This document shows positions 32,366 to 46,652 of a stretch of 64,000 bases of DNA, one piece after another; the first letter of the stretch is position 1, and each line of letters starts with the position of its first letter. A program made the translations under genes and the position numbers. Where the stretch lies: the NCBI GenBank assembly GCA_054661495.1, contig BAAFSQ010000004.1:1-64000 (forward strand), written 5' to 3'. Source of the DNA: Zygophlyctis sp. KS116. Taxonomy: Eukaryota; Chytridiomycota. Under the pieces are notes generated by a model. The model had not been told where the DNA came from. It saw only the letters and a list, made by a program, of their open reading frames with translations, and searched no databases.

Positions 32366-33202
32366 TTATCCAGCTTTAGATACATCTTGAATCAACTTTG
32401 CAAATTTCTTTTGATTTGCCCATTCCTTTGCTTCTTTTGAATGTCTGTGCAAACTTCCGTAAAATTCAGGAGTTCCATCTATTCCTTTGATAAAGTTTAT
32501 ATATCGAGAACCTCCAGGATGCTCTTTTTCAAACCCACTGATATCTAAAATTTCCCCAGATATTATTGTAAAAGATTTTTTTGGATGATCCTCTTTCAAC
32601 TGATTAAATTCATCCATAGTATAAGTTGGATTTGGTTTAACCAAAATCTCTTTTATCTGAATAGATTCTACTCCATCTTTAAATGCTTTCTTTTCATTCC
32701 CATATTGAACAGTCGCAAGTCCGAAACATGTAGCGATCCAAATACAAAACTTGTCAAAATCATAATCTTTCCCTCCGTCATAATAATTACCATTTTTGAG
32801 CAGTTTGCATTCAGAAAAACTCTTAAAGCCCAATGTCCAAAGGTAACTAAAGAATTGCGGCACCAAAATTCCATAAAATGTACATTCGAAAATATTATTG
32901 ATAACGTATCCAATCATAATTGGCAATCCCATTAAAACACAGCATATTAGCCCATAATTCTCATGTTGCCAATTCATTACTGGATCTTTGTCATCTGTTG
33001 ATTTACCATGAATATGCATCCATTCTTTGATTGATCCTTTTAAACATGAAGCACCACACACTGCTAAAAATACTCTCAGGCTATAATTTGCCACATACGA
33101 CTCTTGATACCATAGTCTATAATAGCCCATATTTATTCCCAGTTGCATACTTGACCAAACGACCATTGCCAAATAATAATATCGAAAAATAACCAGACTC
33201 AT
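32366..33202 (-). CDS. Desaturase-like protein lacking the histidine boxes, fused to cytochrome b5
   Basis: A single intact exon of 278 aa. It follows yeast-type Ole1 delta-9 desaturase, but the first His box is replaced (GYYRLWYQESY where the family has GYHRLWSHRSY; Tyr28 and Gln33). The second box keeps H63 and H65 but has Ser-Thr where the HH pair is expected. The third, GYHNFHH, is absent around residues 160-180. About 60-100 N-terminal residues and the first helix pair are also missing. The C-terminal cytochrome b5 domain looks functional, with HPGG and the second heme His in LHRHSKEA. Diiron desaturation should be impossible, so this may be an electron carrier, a regulatory pseudoenzyme, or a gene in decay. 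No stop or frameshift is present. Confidence 0.8.
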   Translation of the reverse strand: MSLVIFRYYYLAMVVWSSMQLGINMGYYRLWYQESYVANYSLRVFLAVCGASCLKGSIKEWMHIHGKSTDDKDPVMNWQHENYGLICCVLMGLPIMIGYVINNIFECTFYGILVPQFFSYLWTLGFKSFSECKLLKNGNYYDGGKDYDFDKFCIWIATCFGLATVQYGNEKKAFKDGVESIQIKEILVKPNPTYTMDEFNQLKEDHPKKSFTIISGEILDISGFEKEHPGGSRYINFIKGIDGTPEFYGSLHRHSKEAKEWANQKKFAKLIQDVSKAG

Positions 33203-33372
33203 AGTATTATTGTAAAACGTTTCGTCCGATCAGCGATTCAGCGTGAGCGTTCGGACTTGCGATAAGGTTACCATTTTCAGTTTCAGTTGACAGATCTCAG
33301 AGACCTCTGTGATCGGACACTCGTTTTTAATGTCTGATATATCTTTGTAAGATCTTAATTTTAATCGGTCTA

Positions 33373-34715
33373 ATGACAAGATATGATAGATTCCAGTCAA
33401 TCATCTTTGATGCAAACTTCATTGCAGAGTTGAGCAAATCTATTCCTTATCCTACTGTTCCGAATGAGCGCTGTGGATCTTGGTATTTGAAGAATATTGA
33501 TGATGCAATCGCTAGAGTATATTTCAAATCTACCGATGGGCATTATGGGAAATGGTCGTTTAATAAGAGGAGAATGAATCTTTGGATTATAGAAATTATT
33601 ATAAAGCACAAGGGAGTTATAATTGTTGATTCTACTCAAAGAGGGAAAAAAATTCCAGATGCTCTATCAAAAACTATTCCTATTTGGTGTTGTGTCATCA
33701 ATAGATACAGAATGATGATTGATGAGGGAAAGATGACTAGTTTTGATGGGGATTTGTATACTCCTCCTGGTGTAGTTTCAAGATCTGAACATGATCAAAT
33801 TTCTAAATTGATTCCTGGGTTTTTAGAAGAATTAATGGAAATCAAGATAAAATCAGACTGGCTTATGAAATTAGATAAACCGTTAAGAGCTATTTGGATT
33901 ACTCCAGAATCAAGAATTATCGATAATTGGAAAGATTTTCCATTCTATCCTATAGTATGTGTTACAGCATCTGGAGATTATACTAGTAATTTATTTAATT
34001 ATATTAAAGGTGCTGCTGATGATCAAGAGTCATGGGGAAATGTAAGTACTTATAGTTAATTTTAGGGACTCACGGCAGAAATGTTTTGGAAAAATAAGGA
34101 TGATCTTTTACAAGTTTCAACAGATGGATTTCACTCTAATGAATTGATAAACGAGATATTTTTCAATTCTAAAGTTGAAAATTGTGAATTTAGTGAAGTA
34201 GGGAAAACTGGGATTTTTATAGGGAATTTTTTAGCTGGAAGGCCACCTCAATGTTGGAAATTATTTGATGTTGTTGTTAATTGTTCAGATGAAGAGTTTG
34301 AATCTATGGAATCTCTCTCATATATTTTTTTAAACATACCAAAAGGCAAAAAGGGCGGATCAAAGTTTTTGAATTCTATTTCTAAACTATTAAGTTTTAT
34401 TAAACCATTCATTATTAAAAAGCAAAAAATTCTTGTGCACAGCAAGCACGGTAATCATTATTTATTAAGTAGATAGGTTCTGATAGGGCCGTTGGTACTC
34501 TAATCTGCATTCTTTTATGTTACTTTCCTAATCTTTTTACTTTTCCTATAACAAAGGCATCCATAATGGAAATCATTTTGCTTATCCAATCAGATTGGGC
34601 AGTCGCAAATCCTTCAAGGTCTACACTTAAAAAAATAACCACGTATTTCCTTTCTCATAGTCAAACCCAATCAGGAATTTTAAATCAGGAATTAAAAGTA
34701 AACGATTCTTATTAG
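33373..34715 (+). CDS. RIT1: Initiator tRNA phosphoribosyltransferase RIT1
   Basis: Three exons (24- and 26-nt introns) encode 430 aa. Diagnostic blocks are present: ERCGSWYL, STDGHYGKWSFNKRRMNL, DSTQRGKKIPDALSKTIPIW and VTASGD. A DUSP-like C-terminal part contains HSKHGSDRAVGTLICILL. The enzyme adds 2'-O-ribosyl phosphate to A64 of initiator tRNA-Met, which keeps it out of elongation. It is known mainly from fungi and plants. The stop (34713-34715) overlaps the stop of the convergent P450 gene. Confidence 0.9.
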
Positions 34716-36203
34716 CGTTGTGAAAATCGACAGAGAAATGGTGCGTCCATAGGAAGCGTTAGACTATCTTTGTACGAAATTTTCTGATTAGGTAGCGCTT
34801 CAATATTGTACTTTTGATAGAGAGAGACTAGAACAAATACCGCTTCAAGTTCAGCCAAAGTTTTTCCTAGACACATTCTTGGACCAGCATGGAAAACAGG
34901 ATATTCAAATGCAGAATATACTCTTGATGAATCAAGCCATCTGTCTGGATTAAATATTTTTGCATCTTGACCCCAAATAGATTCATATCTACCCATTGCA
35001 TAAGCACACCAAGTAATGTATGATCCTTTCTTTACAAACGTCCCATCTGGAAGAGTTTCATCTGAAATTACTTTTCGTGAATTCATAGGAACAGAGGGAT
35101 GAAATCTAAGAGCTTCTAGAAAAATCGCTTTTGCATATTTCAAGTCCTTTACTTGTTCGTATGTCGGCTCCTTTCCGCCTATTTTTTCTTTTATTTCCTT
35201 TAATAGCTTTTCTTGTACATTCGGATATTTTGAAATTTCACTAATTCTTAATTGAAAAATAAACTTACTAAATTGACCAAGATAATGCTTGAGCTGTTGT
35301 ATCTCTCCCAGCAATTATAAAGTTCAGCATAAAATCACATAAAAGCTCGTCAGGAAAAGGCTGTTCATTTGCGTCTTTAGCTTTCATAAAGAGAGTCAAT
35401 AGATCTGATCTTGAATTATCCTGAATATCACCTTCTTGCCTTCTTTTCTCAATGATATCTAAAGCAAAACTTCTTAATGTCTTGATGTCCTTCAACATTT
35501 GATTACGCTTCCAAAAAAATATCAGTTCCTCAAATTTCCATGTCGAAGAATGAAATCTATAACACATTGCTGATTGACATCTCTCTAAACTTTTACCTAA
35601 CGGAATATCCCTATTTAAACAGTTTAGATCCGTACCAAACCCAAGTTTACCAAAAACATCCAATGTGAACTTGTAAAACATATCATGCACATCAATTGGA
35701 TCTTTAACATGGTTTAGTATTGAAATTAAATCATGCATTTCCTCTGTAAAGACTGTTCCTACAAACTCCCTAAAGTTTTTAACTGAAAAGATATTAGAAG
35801 CAAGTTTCCTTTGAAAATACCATTCATGACCATCTACAACAAATATTCCTTTTCCCAGGACATCTTTGAGACGATCGCTTACATAATCCCCCTTCACAAA
35901 ACTATCGAATTTAGATTTCAAAATAAACTCGATATTTTTGGGATCATGAGTCTGAATGAAAGGTGGGCAGAATGGCATCACAAATGCATACGTCCTTGAT
36001 CCTTGTTTTACATACATATCATACGATAGATCATAAATCCTCTTGTAATTCTTCCAAACAACAAACAAATGTCCAATAAATGGAATGAAGAAAGGGCCAA
36101 TTGGAGTAGAAGCATGCGGATGAAAAGGCATTCCTACCGCTTTGTTTCTGTAGTAGAATAAAGCAAGAATTAAAACTGCGATAACTTGCCACATCTCAAA
36201 CAT
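34712..36203 (-). CDS. Cytochrome P450, CYP86-clan-like (copy A)
   Basis: Two exons (28-nt intron) encode 487 aa. An N-terminal membrane anchor (MWQVIAVLILALFYY) is followed by a CYP fold with C-helix WYFQRK, I-helix AGRDTTAQALSW, K-helix EALRFHPS, FNPDRW and heme loop FHAGPRMCLGKTLA with the axial Cys. The pattern resembles fatty-acid omega-hydroxylases of the CYP86/CYP704 type; the substrate is inferred only from that. ATG 36203 was preferred to an upstream GTG because it sits just before the anchor. It is tandem with copy B, and the intron interrupts the same site right after the I-helix in both. Confidence 0.9.
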
Positions 36204-36317
36204 TTCTAATTTCTCCTCCACACATTTCCATGTCCCAGTAGCAATTGTGTGCACGATCGGACATAATCAGACTTACAAATCATTTTATTCGAGACGAATC
36301 TTAACAACTTTTTCAAG

Positions 36318-37868
36318 TTAAAGAGAATCTCTTGGCTTGAAATTACATAAAAATGGCTTGTTCATGGGAAGAGTAAGACTGTTCCCATATGATACAGATT
36401 GATTAGGGATTGCAGAAATCTGATACTTTTGATAAAGAGACACTAACACAAATACTCCTTCTAGTTCAGCCAAGTTCTTTCCTAGGCACATTCTGGGTCC
36501 TGCATGGAAAGCAGGATATTCAAAAGAAGAAGGCGTCTTTGTATTTATCCACCGATCAGGGTTAAATTCTCTTGCAGTAGGTCCCCAGATTGAAGTACTT
36601 CGACCCATAACATATGGTGACCAGGCAATTACGGAGCCTTTTGGTACTACTGTTCCATCTGGTAAAACTTCATCAACAGCGGCCTCTTTTACATTTTTTG
36701 GAACTGATGGATGTAATCGAAGTGTTTCACTAAAGATTGCGTTTGCATATTTCAGTTCCTTGACTTGATCATAATTTGGAGAATTTGACCCAATAGAATC
36801 TTTAATTTCTAAAAGTAATTTCTCTTGAACAATAGGATTCTGAGATATTTCACTAGTTTTTTAAAACATATAGAACCTTTACAGGATTGCCCAAGATAAT
36901 GCCTGTGCAGTCGTATCACGCCCAGCAATTATAAAATTCAATATAAAATCACACAAAAGTTCATTAGAAAATGGGTTTCCTTCTGCATCTTTCCCTTTCA
37001 TAAACAGAGTTAAGAGATCAGCTCTGACACTATTTTCTATTTCTCCTTCTGCACGTCTTTTTTTAATCAAGTCCAGGCCAAATTCACGAATCGTCTTTAT
37101 ATCTTTTCTCAGCTGTATTTTTTTCCAAAAAAATATAGTTTCTTCAATCTTCCATAACGGAGACCAAAATCTAAAATCCATTGTCGCTTGACAACGATCA
37201 AAAGCCACTGCAAATGGAACCGACTGATTTGCCATACAATTCAATTCTGTTCCGAATCCAATCTTTGCAAAACTGTCCAAAGTAAATCGATAAAATAAAT
37301 CATGAATATCGATTGGAGTTGACAGTGACTTATTTACCTTTAAGAAAAATGAGTCCATTTCCTCTATAAATACTGTTCCTACAAACTCTCTAAAGTTTTT
37401 AACTGAAAAGATATTTGCAGCAGTTTTTCTTTGAAAACGCCAAGAATGTCCATCTACAGTAAATATCCCATTCCCTAGAATATCTTTCAAACGATCATAA
37501 ACATATCTTCCTTTTACAAAGCTTTCAAACTTTGTTTTCAGAACATATTCAATATTTTTTGGATCGTGAGTTAATATGAATGGTGGAGAAAATGGTAAAA
37601 GAAACCATCCGGTTGCGCCTTTATTTTCGTCAAACATTTTTACCAAGATATCCAGAATACTCTTATAGTTTGTTAATGATACATATAAATGTCCTAAAAC
37701 AGGAACAAAGAACGGTGCTCTAGAACTTAAAACAATTGTATAATACACTTGTAATCCAGCGTGAGGATTAATTGCACTTCCGATAGCCTTTCTTCTATGA
37801 TTAAGGAAAATCCAAAAAACGATTATAACGGCGACTACTATTCCTTGCTCTAACGATACATTGATCAT
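36318..37868 (-). CDS. Cytochrome P450, CYP86-clan-like (copy B)
   Basis: Two exons (30-nt intron) encode 506 aa. The anchor is IVVAVIIVFWIFL. The C-helix (WRFQRK), I-helix (AGRDTTAQALSW), ETLRLHPS, FNPDRW and heme loop FHAGPRMCLGKNLA are intact. It carries a short insertion after HAG (LQVYYTIVLSSRAP) compared with copy A, which might be an unspliced in-frame intron. Likely an ER enzyme hydroxylating long-chain lipids. Promoters of both copies contain TCGGA-type motifs. Confidence 0.9.
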
Positions 37869-38001
37869 TGTGCTTCTGCAAAGAGGTCAAGGTGGTAAAT
37901 TGATAGTGTCATTGGTATGATGTTGCATTAAACGATCAGCATAGATTTAATCCGATCGGAAATATGATTCATAATCTCAAACAATCATTAATGTTTCAAA
38001 C

Positions 38002-38628
38002 ATGAATAAGGATCTGCATCGAGAATTTTCAAATTATGAAACGGTAGTTGCTAATTTTCCAAAATCTGATACAATCCTATCAATGATTTTTGCCATAATT
38101 CTCTTCTCTTTGGTTTGTGCTGCATTCAATCCAGACTATTTGATCAACACCGTAATCAAGGATTTAACAGGCCTTGTTCATACAGCAATGGTTAGCGAAA
38201 TACAAACATGGCCAGTTGATCAGTACAAATTGATTAAAGATCAAGTACCTGCAATCGAAGATAGTTTTTCTAATCAAACAAGTGTTATTTTAAAATACAG
38301 ATCAAAGCAATATGTTGAAACTTTAAATGGAACTTTGGATCAGTCGGAAATTATGGTTACAATAACTCTCGAAGATATTGCGAATCGTTATCTTCAAATT
38401 ATTGCATCTCCTGATAATATTCCAGACTCTCCTTTTATGAGTTATGGTGTAATGAATCAACTTGAACTGATTGAATTGGGGTCCTCAAAGTTTGAAGAAG
38501 AAACAGATGTCAGAGTCAAGGTGGGTCTACCCACTTATGATGAAATCAAGGAAAAAGGAATTGTTCCACTCAAATGGTATTTTACTAAAATTTCGAAATT
38601 TAATAGTACCACGGCCTCAATGTTTTAG
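38002..38628 (+). CDS. Unknown single-pass membrane protein
   Basis: A single exon of 208 aa that I do not recognise. One strong hydrophobic segment near residues 25-44 (ILSMIFAIILFSLVCAAF) suggests a signal anchor, with the rest lumenal or extracellular. Two or three N-glycosylation sequons (NQTS, NGTL, NSTT) fit that topology. It is divergent from P450 copy B (133-bp gap) and convergent with homocitrate synthase (69-bp gap). A 3' intron extending it past 38628 cannot be excluded. Confidence 0.6.
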   Translation: MNKDLHREFSNYETVVANFPKSDTILSMIFAIILFSLVCAAFNPDYLINTVIKDLTGLVHTAMVSEIQTWPVDQYKLIKDQVPAIEDSFSNQTSVILKYRSKQYVETLNGTLDQSEIMVTITLEDIANRYLQIIASPDNIPDSPFMSYGVMNQLELIELGSSKFEEETDVRVKVGLPTYDEIKEKGIVPLKWYFTKISKFNSTTASMF

Positions 38629-38697
38629 CCTCAATCAAATAGTTGCTGGTCTGAATTTTGATAATAATAAAACTAATCAGGTTTATTAAAATTCATT

Positions 38698-40289
<1,592 letters not shown>

Positions 40290-43200
40290 ATGGCAGAGTT
40301 GATTCAATTATTAAGTGCTCTCCAATCAATTAACAATGAGACTCGATCATCTGCTGAAAAAGCATTGGAATCCCTTTGTACTCCTGAAAATGCGCCAAAT
40401 CTATTGATCAATCTTTCCTTGTTTTGTTCGCCTACATCTGATACAAATGAATTGCGATCTTTTGCTGCGATTTTAATTAAACGACTGGGACTTATGACGA
40501 TAAAAGATTCTGAGCTGTCATTATTAAGTACACTATCTATAGATCAAATCATGGCAGTGAAAAATAATCTAACCAGTGCAGTCATGCAGGATAGCATATC
40601 TTCCTCAAGACAGAAAATAGGTTATGCAATTGCAGAGCTATTCAAATACTTTAATTCAGTTAATGTTCCTTGGGATGTCTCTGATTGCTTAAGGGCTATG
40701 ATTACACATCAAGATTCCGGATTAAGAGAAACTGCATTTCTAATTATTAATGCTGCTCCGATTATCTTGGAAGAAATGACTGGTCATCAGGTGGAAGGAA
40801 TTGGAAAATGTCTTTTTAGTGGACTTAAGGATGAGTCTTTGGATGTTCGAATATCGGCATTGGAGGCAACAGCATCATTATTAATTAATACTGAAACTAA
40901 TACTACAAGAGAAGGATTAAAGTCTATTGTTTCTGAAATGATGGCAGTACTTCCAGTAGTATTAAATGCAGGCAATAGAGAAGATGCATTTGTTGATTGT
41001 CTATCAGTGTTGATAGAAGTTGCTGAATCTTATCCAAAGTTGTTTAGATCTGTTTTAGATCAAGCTCTGCCATTTATGTTGGAAATAATGAAAAATAATG
41101 AAATGGATGATTCCGTTAAGCAGAGTTGTTTGGAATTTTTAATGACGATTATGGAGCAAGTACCAGGTATGATGAAAAAGCAGCAGCATTTTGTTCCAAC
41201 AATTCTTCCGATTCTTTTAAATTGGATGGAAGATGTTGAAGACGATCCGAGTTGGTATACGACAGATGATGTATTAAAATATTTATGTAATTCAAAGGTT
41301 GATGATCAAGATAATGACTTGAATCCTATTGTGGCTGAACAGGCTCTAGATAGGATTGCTCTGGCAATGAAAGGAACTGTCGTACTTCCAATCGCTTTTT
41401 CTATTATTCCTGGAATGCTCTCTTCTGCCGAATGGCAAAAAAGACATGCTGCACTTAAAGCAATTTCAGCTATTGGTGAAGGATGTTTCAAAATAATGAA
41501 GATGGAATTAGAAAAAATTCTCAGGTAATTATTAATGATTCTTAAAATCAAGTGTTGTTATTCCTCACCTTGCTGATCCTCATCCTCGCGTGCGACACGC
41601 TGCATGCAATGCTATTGGTCAAATGTGTACAGATTTTAGTCCCACTATAGAACAAAAATTCCACAATATTATAGTTCCCGCACTTGTAGGTGTTATGGAT
41701 GATGTCCAGTTTCCTAGGTAATGCTCTAATTTAATTAATATATTAGAGTTCAGGCATACGGAGCTGCTGCGATTGTAAATTTTTCGGAAAATGCAAAAAA
41801 GCATCATATTTCTCCATATTTAGATATGATATTTCAGCGTCTTTTGATTTTGCTAAATACTGGAAAACGATATGTGCAGGAACAGGCTATTACGTCAATT
41901 GCCACTGTTGCAGACTCTGCTGGCGATCATTTTGTCAAGTACTATTCTTCCATTATGCCATTATTGATGAATATCCTTCGTCAGGCGACCCAAAAGGAAT
42001 TTCGTTTGCTAAGGGGAAAGACATTGGAATGTGCCACCTTAATTGCATTAGCTGTAGGAAAGGCCGTTTTTTCTCCAGACGCACCTCAATTCATCGAAAT
42101 TATGAAGTCAATTCAGGCTTCCGTCAGTGATAATGATGATCCACAATCATCGTATTTGTTATCTGCCTGGGCAAGAATTTGTAAAGTCTTGGGCCATGAC
42201 TTTGCTCCATTTTTGGATCAAGTTCTGCCTCCACTTTTTGCATCAGCAGAAATAAAGCCAGACTTTGCTGTTTTCGAGGGTAACACACTTTATGAATTTT
42301 AATTCTTAGAAGACGATCAAATAGACACTGATAAGTATAACGAGGATGAAGGATGGGAATTTGTTAGTGTTGAGGGACAAAGAGTAGGCATTAAGACTAG
42401 TATTCTAGAAGATAAATGCACTGCAGTTGAAATGTTGATTTGTTATGCGCAAGAAATGGGTGCAGATTTCCATCCCTATGTTCAAAAGGTTTTAGGAATC
42501 GTTGTTCCTCTTTTGAAATTTTATTTTCATGACGGAGTTCGGTTTGCTTCTGCATCAGTGATACCTTTTCTATTCAAATCTTGGGTGGATGCAAAAGTTC
42601 GTAAGAATATTTAAAGGCTCACATTTAGCAAGGGAAACTATATTGGCCACTTGGCAAGATGTTTGTGACAAAATGTTAAACGTGATTATTGCGGAACCTG
42701 ATGTTACATTTATAGCACACTTGCTAGAGTCTGTTCATGAAGTATATTTCCATTTAAAATAACTTAACTAGACTATATCTAATTTGGGGAAATACTGCAT
42801 GACAAATGAGTTAACGCAGAAATGTATTTCTGCTCTGCAAAACCAAGTCAATGAATACATGTCAAGATCTAACGAGCGTGAAGGTATGGAATTTTTTTTG
42901 TCGGTGATGATTTTCAGATTGGATTCAGAGCTTTACTTAAACATGCGTCTTTCACCAGACCGGTTTCTTTTTTTAAAGATCTGTAAATGCTATGACCTAA
43001 CTTAACACTTGATCTGAGACATTTTCATCATTAAATGCTAACTTTGTAGGAAAAAGGAAAAATTCAGAATATGAACCGGAAGATGATCAAGGAGATGAAG
43101 AGGAAGACGCAGATGAAGAGCTGATGAGCCAGGTAAGAATATTGATTGTATAAAAAACAAGTTATCTAGAATCATCCATGAACTCTTGAAGTCTCAAGAT

Positions 43201-43926
43201 GTCCAGTTCTTTCCTTTTTTCGATCAAATTATGCCATTACTCCAATCGTTTTTAGTCAGTCAGTCTACCTCATGCCGTCAATGGGCATTATGTGCTTTTG
43301 ACGATTTAATTGAATACACTGGCCCTGCATGTGCACCATATCAGTCTCACTTTCTTCCTTTTATAATTTCTGGTTTAAAAGATACTCACCCAGAAATCCG
43401 ACAAGCTAGTTCCTACGGTATTGGCGTAGCAGCACAGTATGGAGGTGAACCATTCAGTCAGTTTTGTGTTTCCTCCTTAGAGCATATTTTTGCTTCCATC
43501 GAAGCATATCCAAATGTTGAAGGTGATGATTCAATAGCTTTTGCCCGGGAGAATTTAATTTCAGCTGTAGGAAAAATATGTCATTTTCATTCAAACTTAT
43601 TTGATGTGGATACTGTTTTAAAGAAATGGATTGAATTACTTCCTATTCTTAAAGATGATGAAGAAGCAGTTCCTACATACTCTTACCTGTTGGATTTGGT
43701 AGAATCTCAACATCCTTCAGTTATTGCGTCAACTTTAAAAATCTCATCAATCTTAATGGAAGTGTTAGTTGTCTCTGCAGATCTTTTTACAAATCAAGAC
43801 GAATTAGTTAAGCGTATTGTCCGTGTATCTTCAGCGCTATTGTCTCACTTTGACGCCGAAACCCGCACAAAGCTTTGGATGACTCTTGATCAAGGAAAAC
43901 AAAACAAATTGCAGCAGTATTTTTAG
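40290..43926 (+). CDS. IPO5: Importin-5 / Kap121 family karyopherin
   Basis: Eight exons encode 1,098 aa. The whole protein is HEAT repeats. Family blocks include [16 protein letters not shown]-like [33 protein letters not shown] and the acidic [16 protein letters not shown] insertion. It imports ribosomal proteins and other cargo in a RanGTP-dependent way. Introns are 28-30 nt except one of 166 nt (42884-43049), which may hold a C/D snoRNA. The last intron was set to 43133-43161 because that keeps [17 protein letters not shown] in frame. The upstream TTG-initiated extension was not used. Confidence 0.93.
42899..43021 (+). ncRNA. Candidate intronic C/D box snoRNA
   Basis: Inside the single long intron of importin-5, a consensus C box GTGATGA (42904-42910) and a D box CTGA (43014-43017) are flanked by a TGTC/GACA terminal stem (42899-42902 with 43018-43021). 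The length of about 123 nt is slightly long for the class. A possible D'/C' pair (tctgta ... tatgacc) lies between. The guide target was not identified, so this rests on motif geometry and the unusual intron length only. Confidence 0.4.
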
Positions 43927-44001
43927 AGTTATTTTAATATGAATCTTATTTAAATTTATTGATTTCGAATGATCCTCAGGCCTTGACCTGGACTTTCTCA
44001 A

Positions 44002-44963
44002 ATGGTTTACAATCCAAAGACGACGATTTATGTCTGTAATTACCAATCTTATTAATTTAATAGCTGGCCTAGATTCCATTGTAGATTCCGCAATCTTAAA
44101 TTCCATTTTCTCCCCTTTTGGTGAAATTACACAAGTACAACTTCCCATAGATCCGCAGAATGGTAAGCGATCATGGCTTATTAATCGCTAGCATCTCAGC
44201 ATAAAGGATTTGCATTTGTTGAATTTGAAACTAATGAAGACGCACAAGATGCAATTGATAACATCCACATGTCGGAATTGTATGGCAAAGTAATTAAAGT
44301 TTCTCTTGCAAGGCCTTATAAAGCAAAGGTGGATGAGACTGCAAGACCGATCTGGGATGAGACTCCAACATCTTTCACTTCATTACTTACAGTTGAAGAA
44401 AATGAAGAGACACAAACTCAAAAGAAACAAAAGCTCTTATCAAATGATTATCCCACAGTCTATTTTGATATTCAGATTAACGGTGTAGATGTAGGAAGAG
44501 TAGTGATGGCTTTGCGATCAGATGTTGTACCAATTACTGTTAAGAATTTTATGGCACTATGCAATCATGAGAAAGGATTTGGGTTCCGACGCAGTTTATT
44601 TCATAGAATAATTCCTGGTTTTATGTGTCAAGGTAAAATGAAATACTTTTATTTTCAGGTGGTGATTTTACAAGAGGCGATGGTACAGGGGGAAAATCTA
44701 TATATGGAGAGAAGTTTTCTGATGAAAACTTTGAGCTTAAGCATACAAAAGGAGGACTACTATCTATGGCAAACGCAGGTCCTAATACAAATGCTTCACA
44801 GTTTTTTATTACTACAGAGAAATCAGAGTGGCTGGATAACAAGCATGTTGTTTTTGGAGAAGTTGTAAAGGGAATGGATGTAGTTAAAAAGATTGAAAGA
44901 TGTGGGACATCATCTGGTAAACCTACAAAAAGAGTAGAAATCGTTCATTCGGGATCTTTATAG
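44002..44963 (+). CDS. PPIE: Cyclophilin E (RRM plus peptidyl-prolyl isomerase)
   Basis: Four exons (28-, 29- and 26-nt introns) encode 292 aa. An N-terminal RRM (TIYVSGLDS ... [10 protein letters not shown]) is followed by a linker and a cyclophilin domain with [39 protein letters not shown] and [12 protein letters not shown]. The catalytic Arg in FHRIIP and the cyclosporin-contact Trp are present. PPIE is a spliceosome component. It ends 6 bp before the stop of the convergent LYS12 gene. Confidence 0.93.
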
Positions 44964-44969
44964 TATTTA

Positions 44970-46077
<1,108 letters not shown>

Positions 46078-46084
46078 TTACGAT

Positions 46085-46497
46085 TTATTTTACTTTTTCT
46101 GATAAAATTTGTTGATAAAATTCATGATTGACTTGTGCGATTTCATCCAAACAATTAAATTTCAATTCTAAACCATAGCAATGTTTAATCCATTCAATAA
46201 AATCACTTGTATTTCCAATCAATTGTCCTGAATTTTTATAAATCAATTGAGATAAAGAATCTTTATCCAGACAAGATCTATTAGCAGTCAACCTTCCCTC
46301 CCAATGATTTTCTAAAATAGCCTGATCTACCCAATCTGACCATTCAGAAGCATTTTTGAAAATAACTTGAACATGAAAATCTGGTAGATTCTTTTCTAGA
46401 TAATAGCCTAATGCTTCAGCCTTTATAATTAGAATCATGAATTTACATGAGCAAGGGCAGGATCTCGAGATATTCCAGAAATTATATAATGAGCCAT
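46085..46497 (-). CDS. Solitary MDH1B-type N-terminal domain protein
   Basis: Two exons (26-nt intron) encode 128 aa. MAHYIISGISRDPALAHAEALGYYLEKNLPDFHVQ and the Trp-rich WSDWVD, followed by the FIEWIKHCYGLEL block, match the thioredoxin/GST-like N-terminal domain of animal malate dehydrogenase 1B, which is associated with radial spokes of cilia. The whole catalytic MDH part is absent: the stop is followed 7 bp later by LYS12. Either the domain exists alone in this lineage or the gene is truncated. The frame is intact. Confidence 0.65.
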
Positions 46498-46652
46498 AAT
46501 TCATAAACAAATAAAAATCTCGTATTTTACATGAAGGATTTCTGGTTTGATAAGAATCCAGAAAAAATTTGACTGCTTGTTCTGCTTGATTTAAAATTTC
46601 TTTCGGATCTTGCTGATTTGGAAATTAATTTGATAAATTAATATCAAAAATA

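Noticed and set aside
46085-46497. MDH1B-like domain as an upstream exon of the LYS12 gene
   Set aside because: It has its own stop and LYS12 has its own ATG 7 bp later with a normal N-terminus; no intron joins them.
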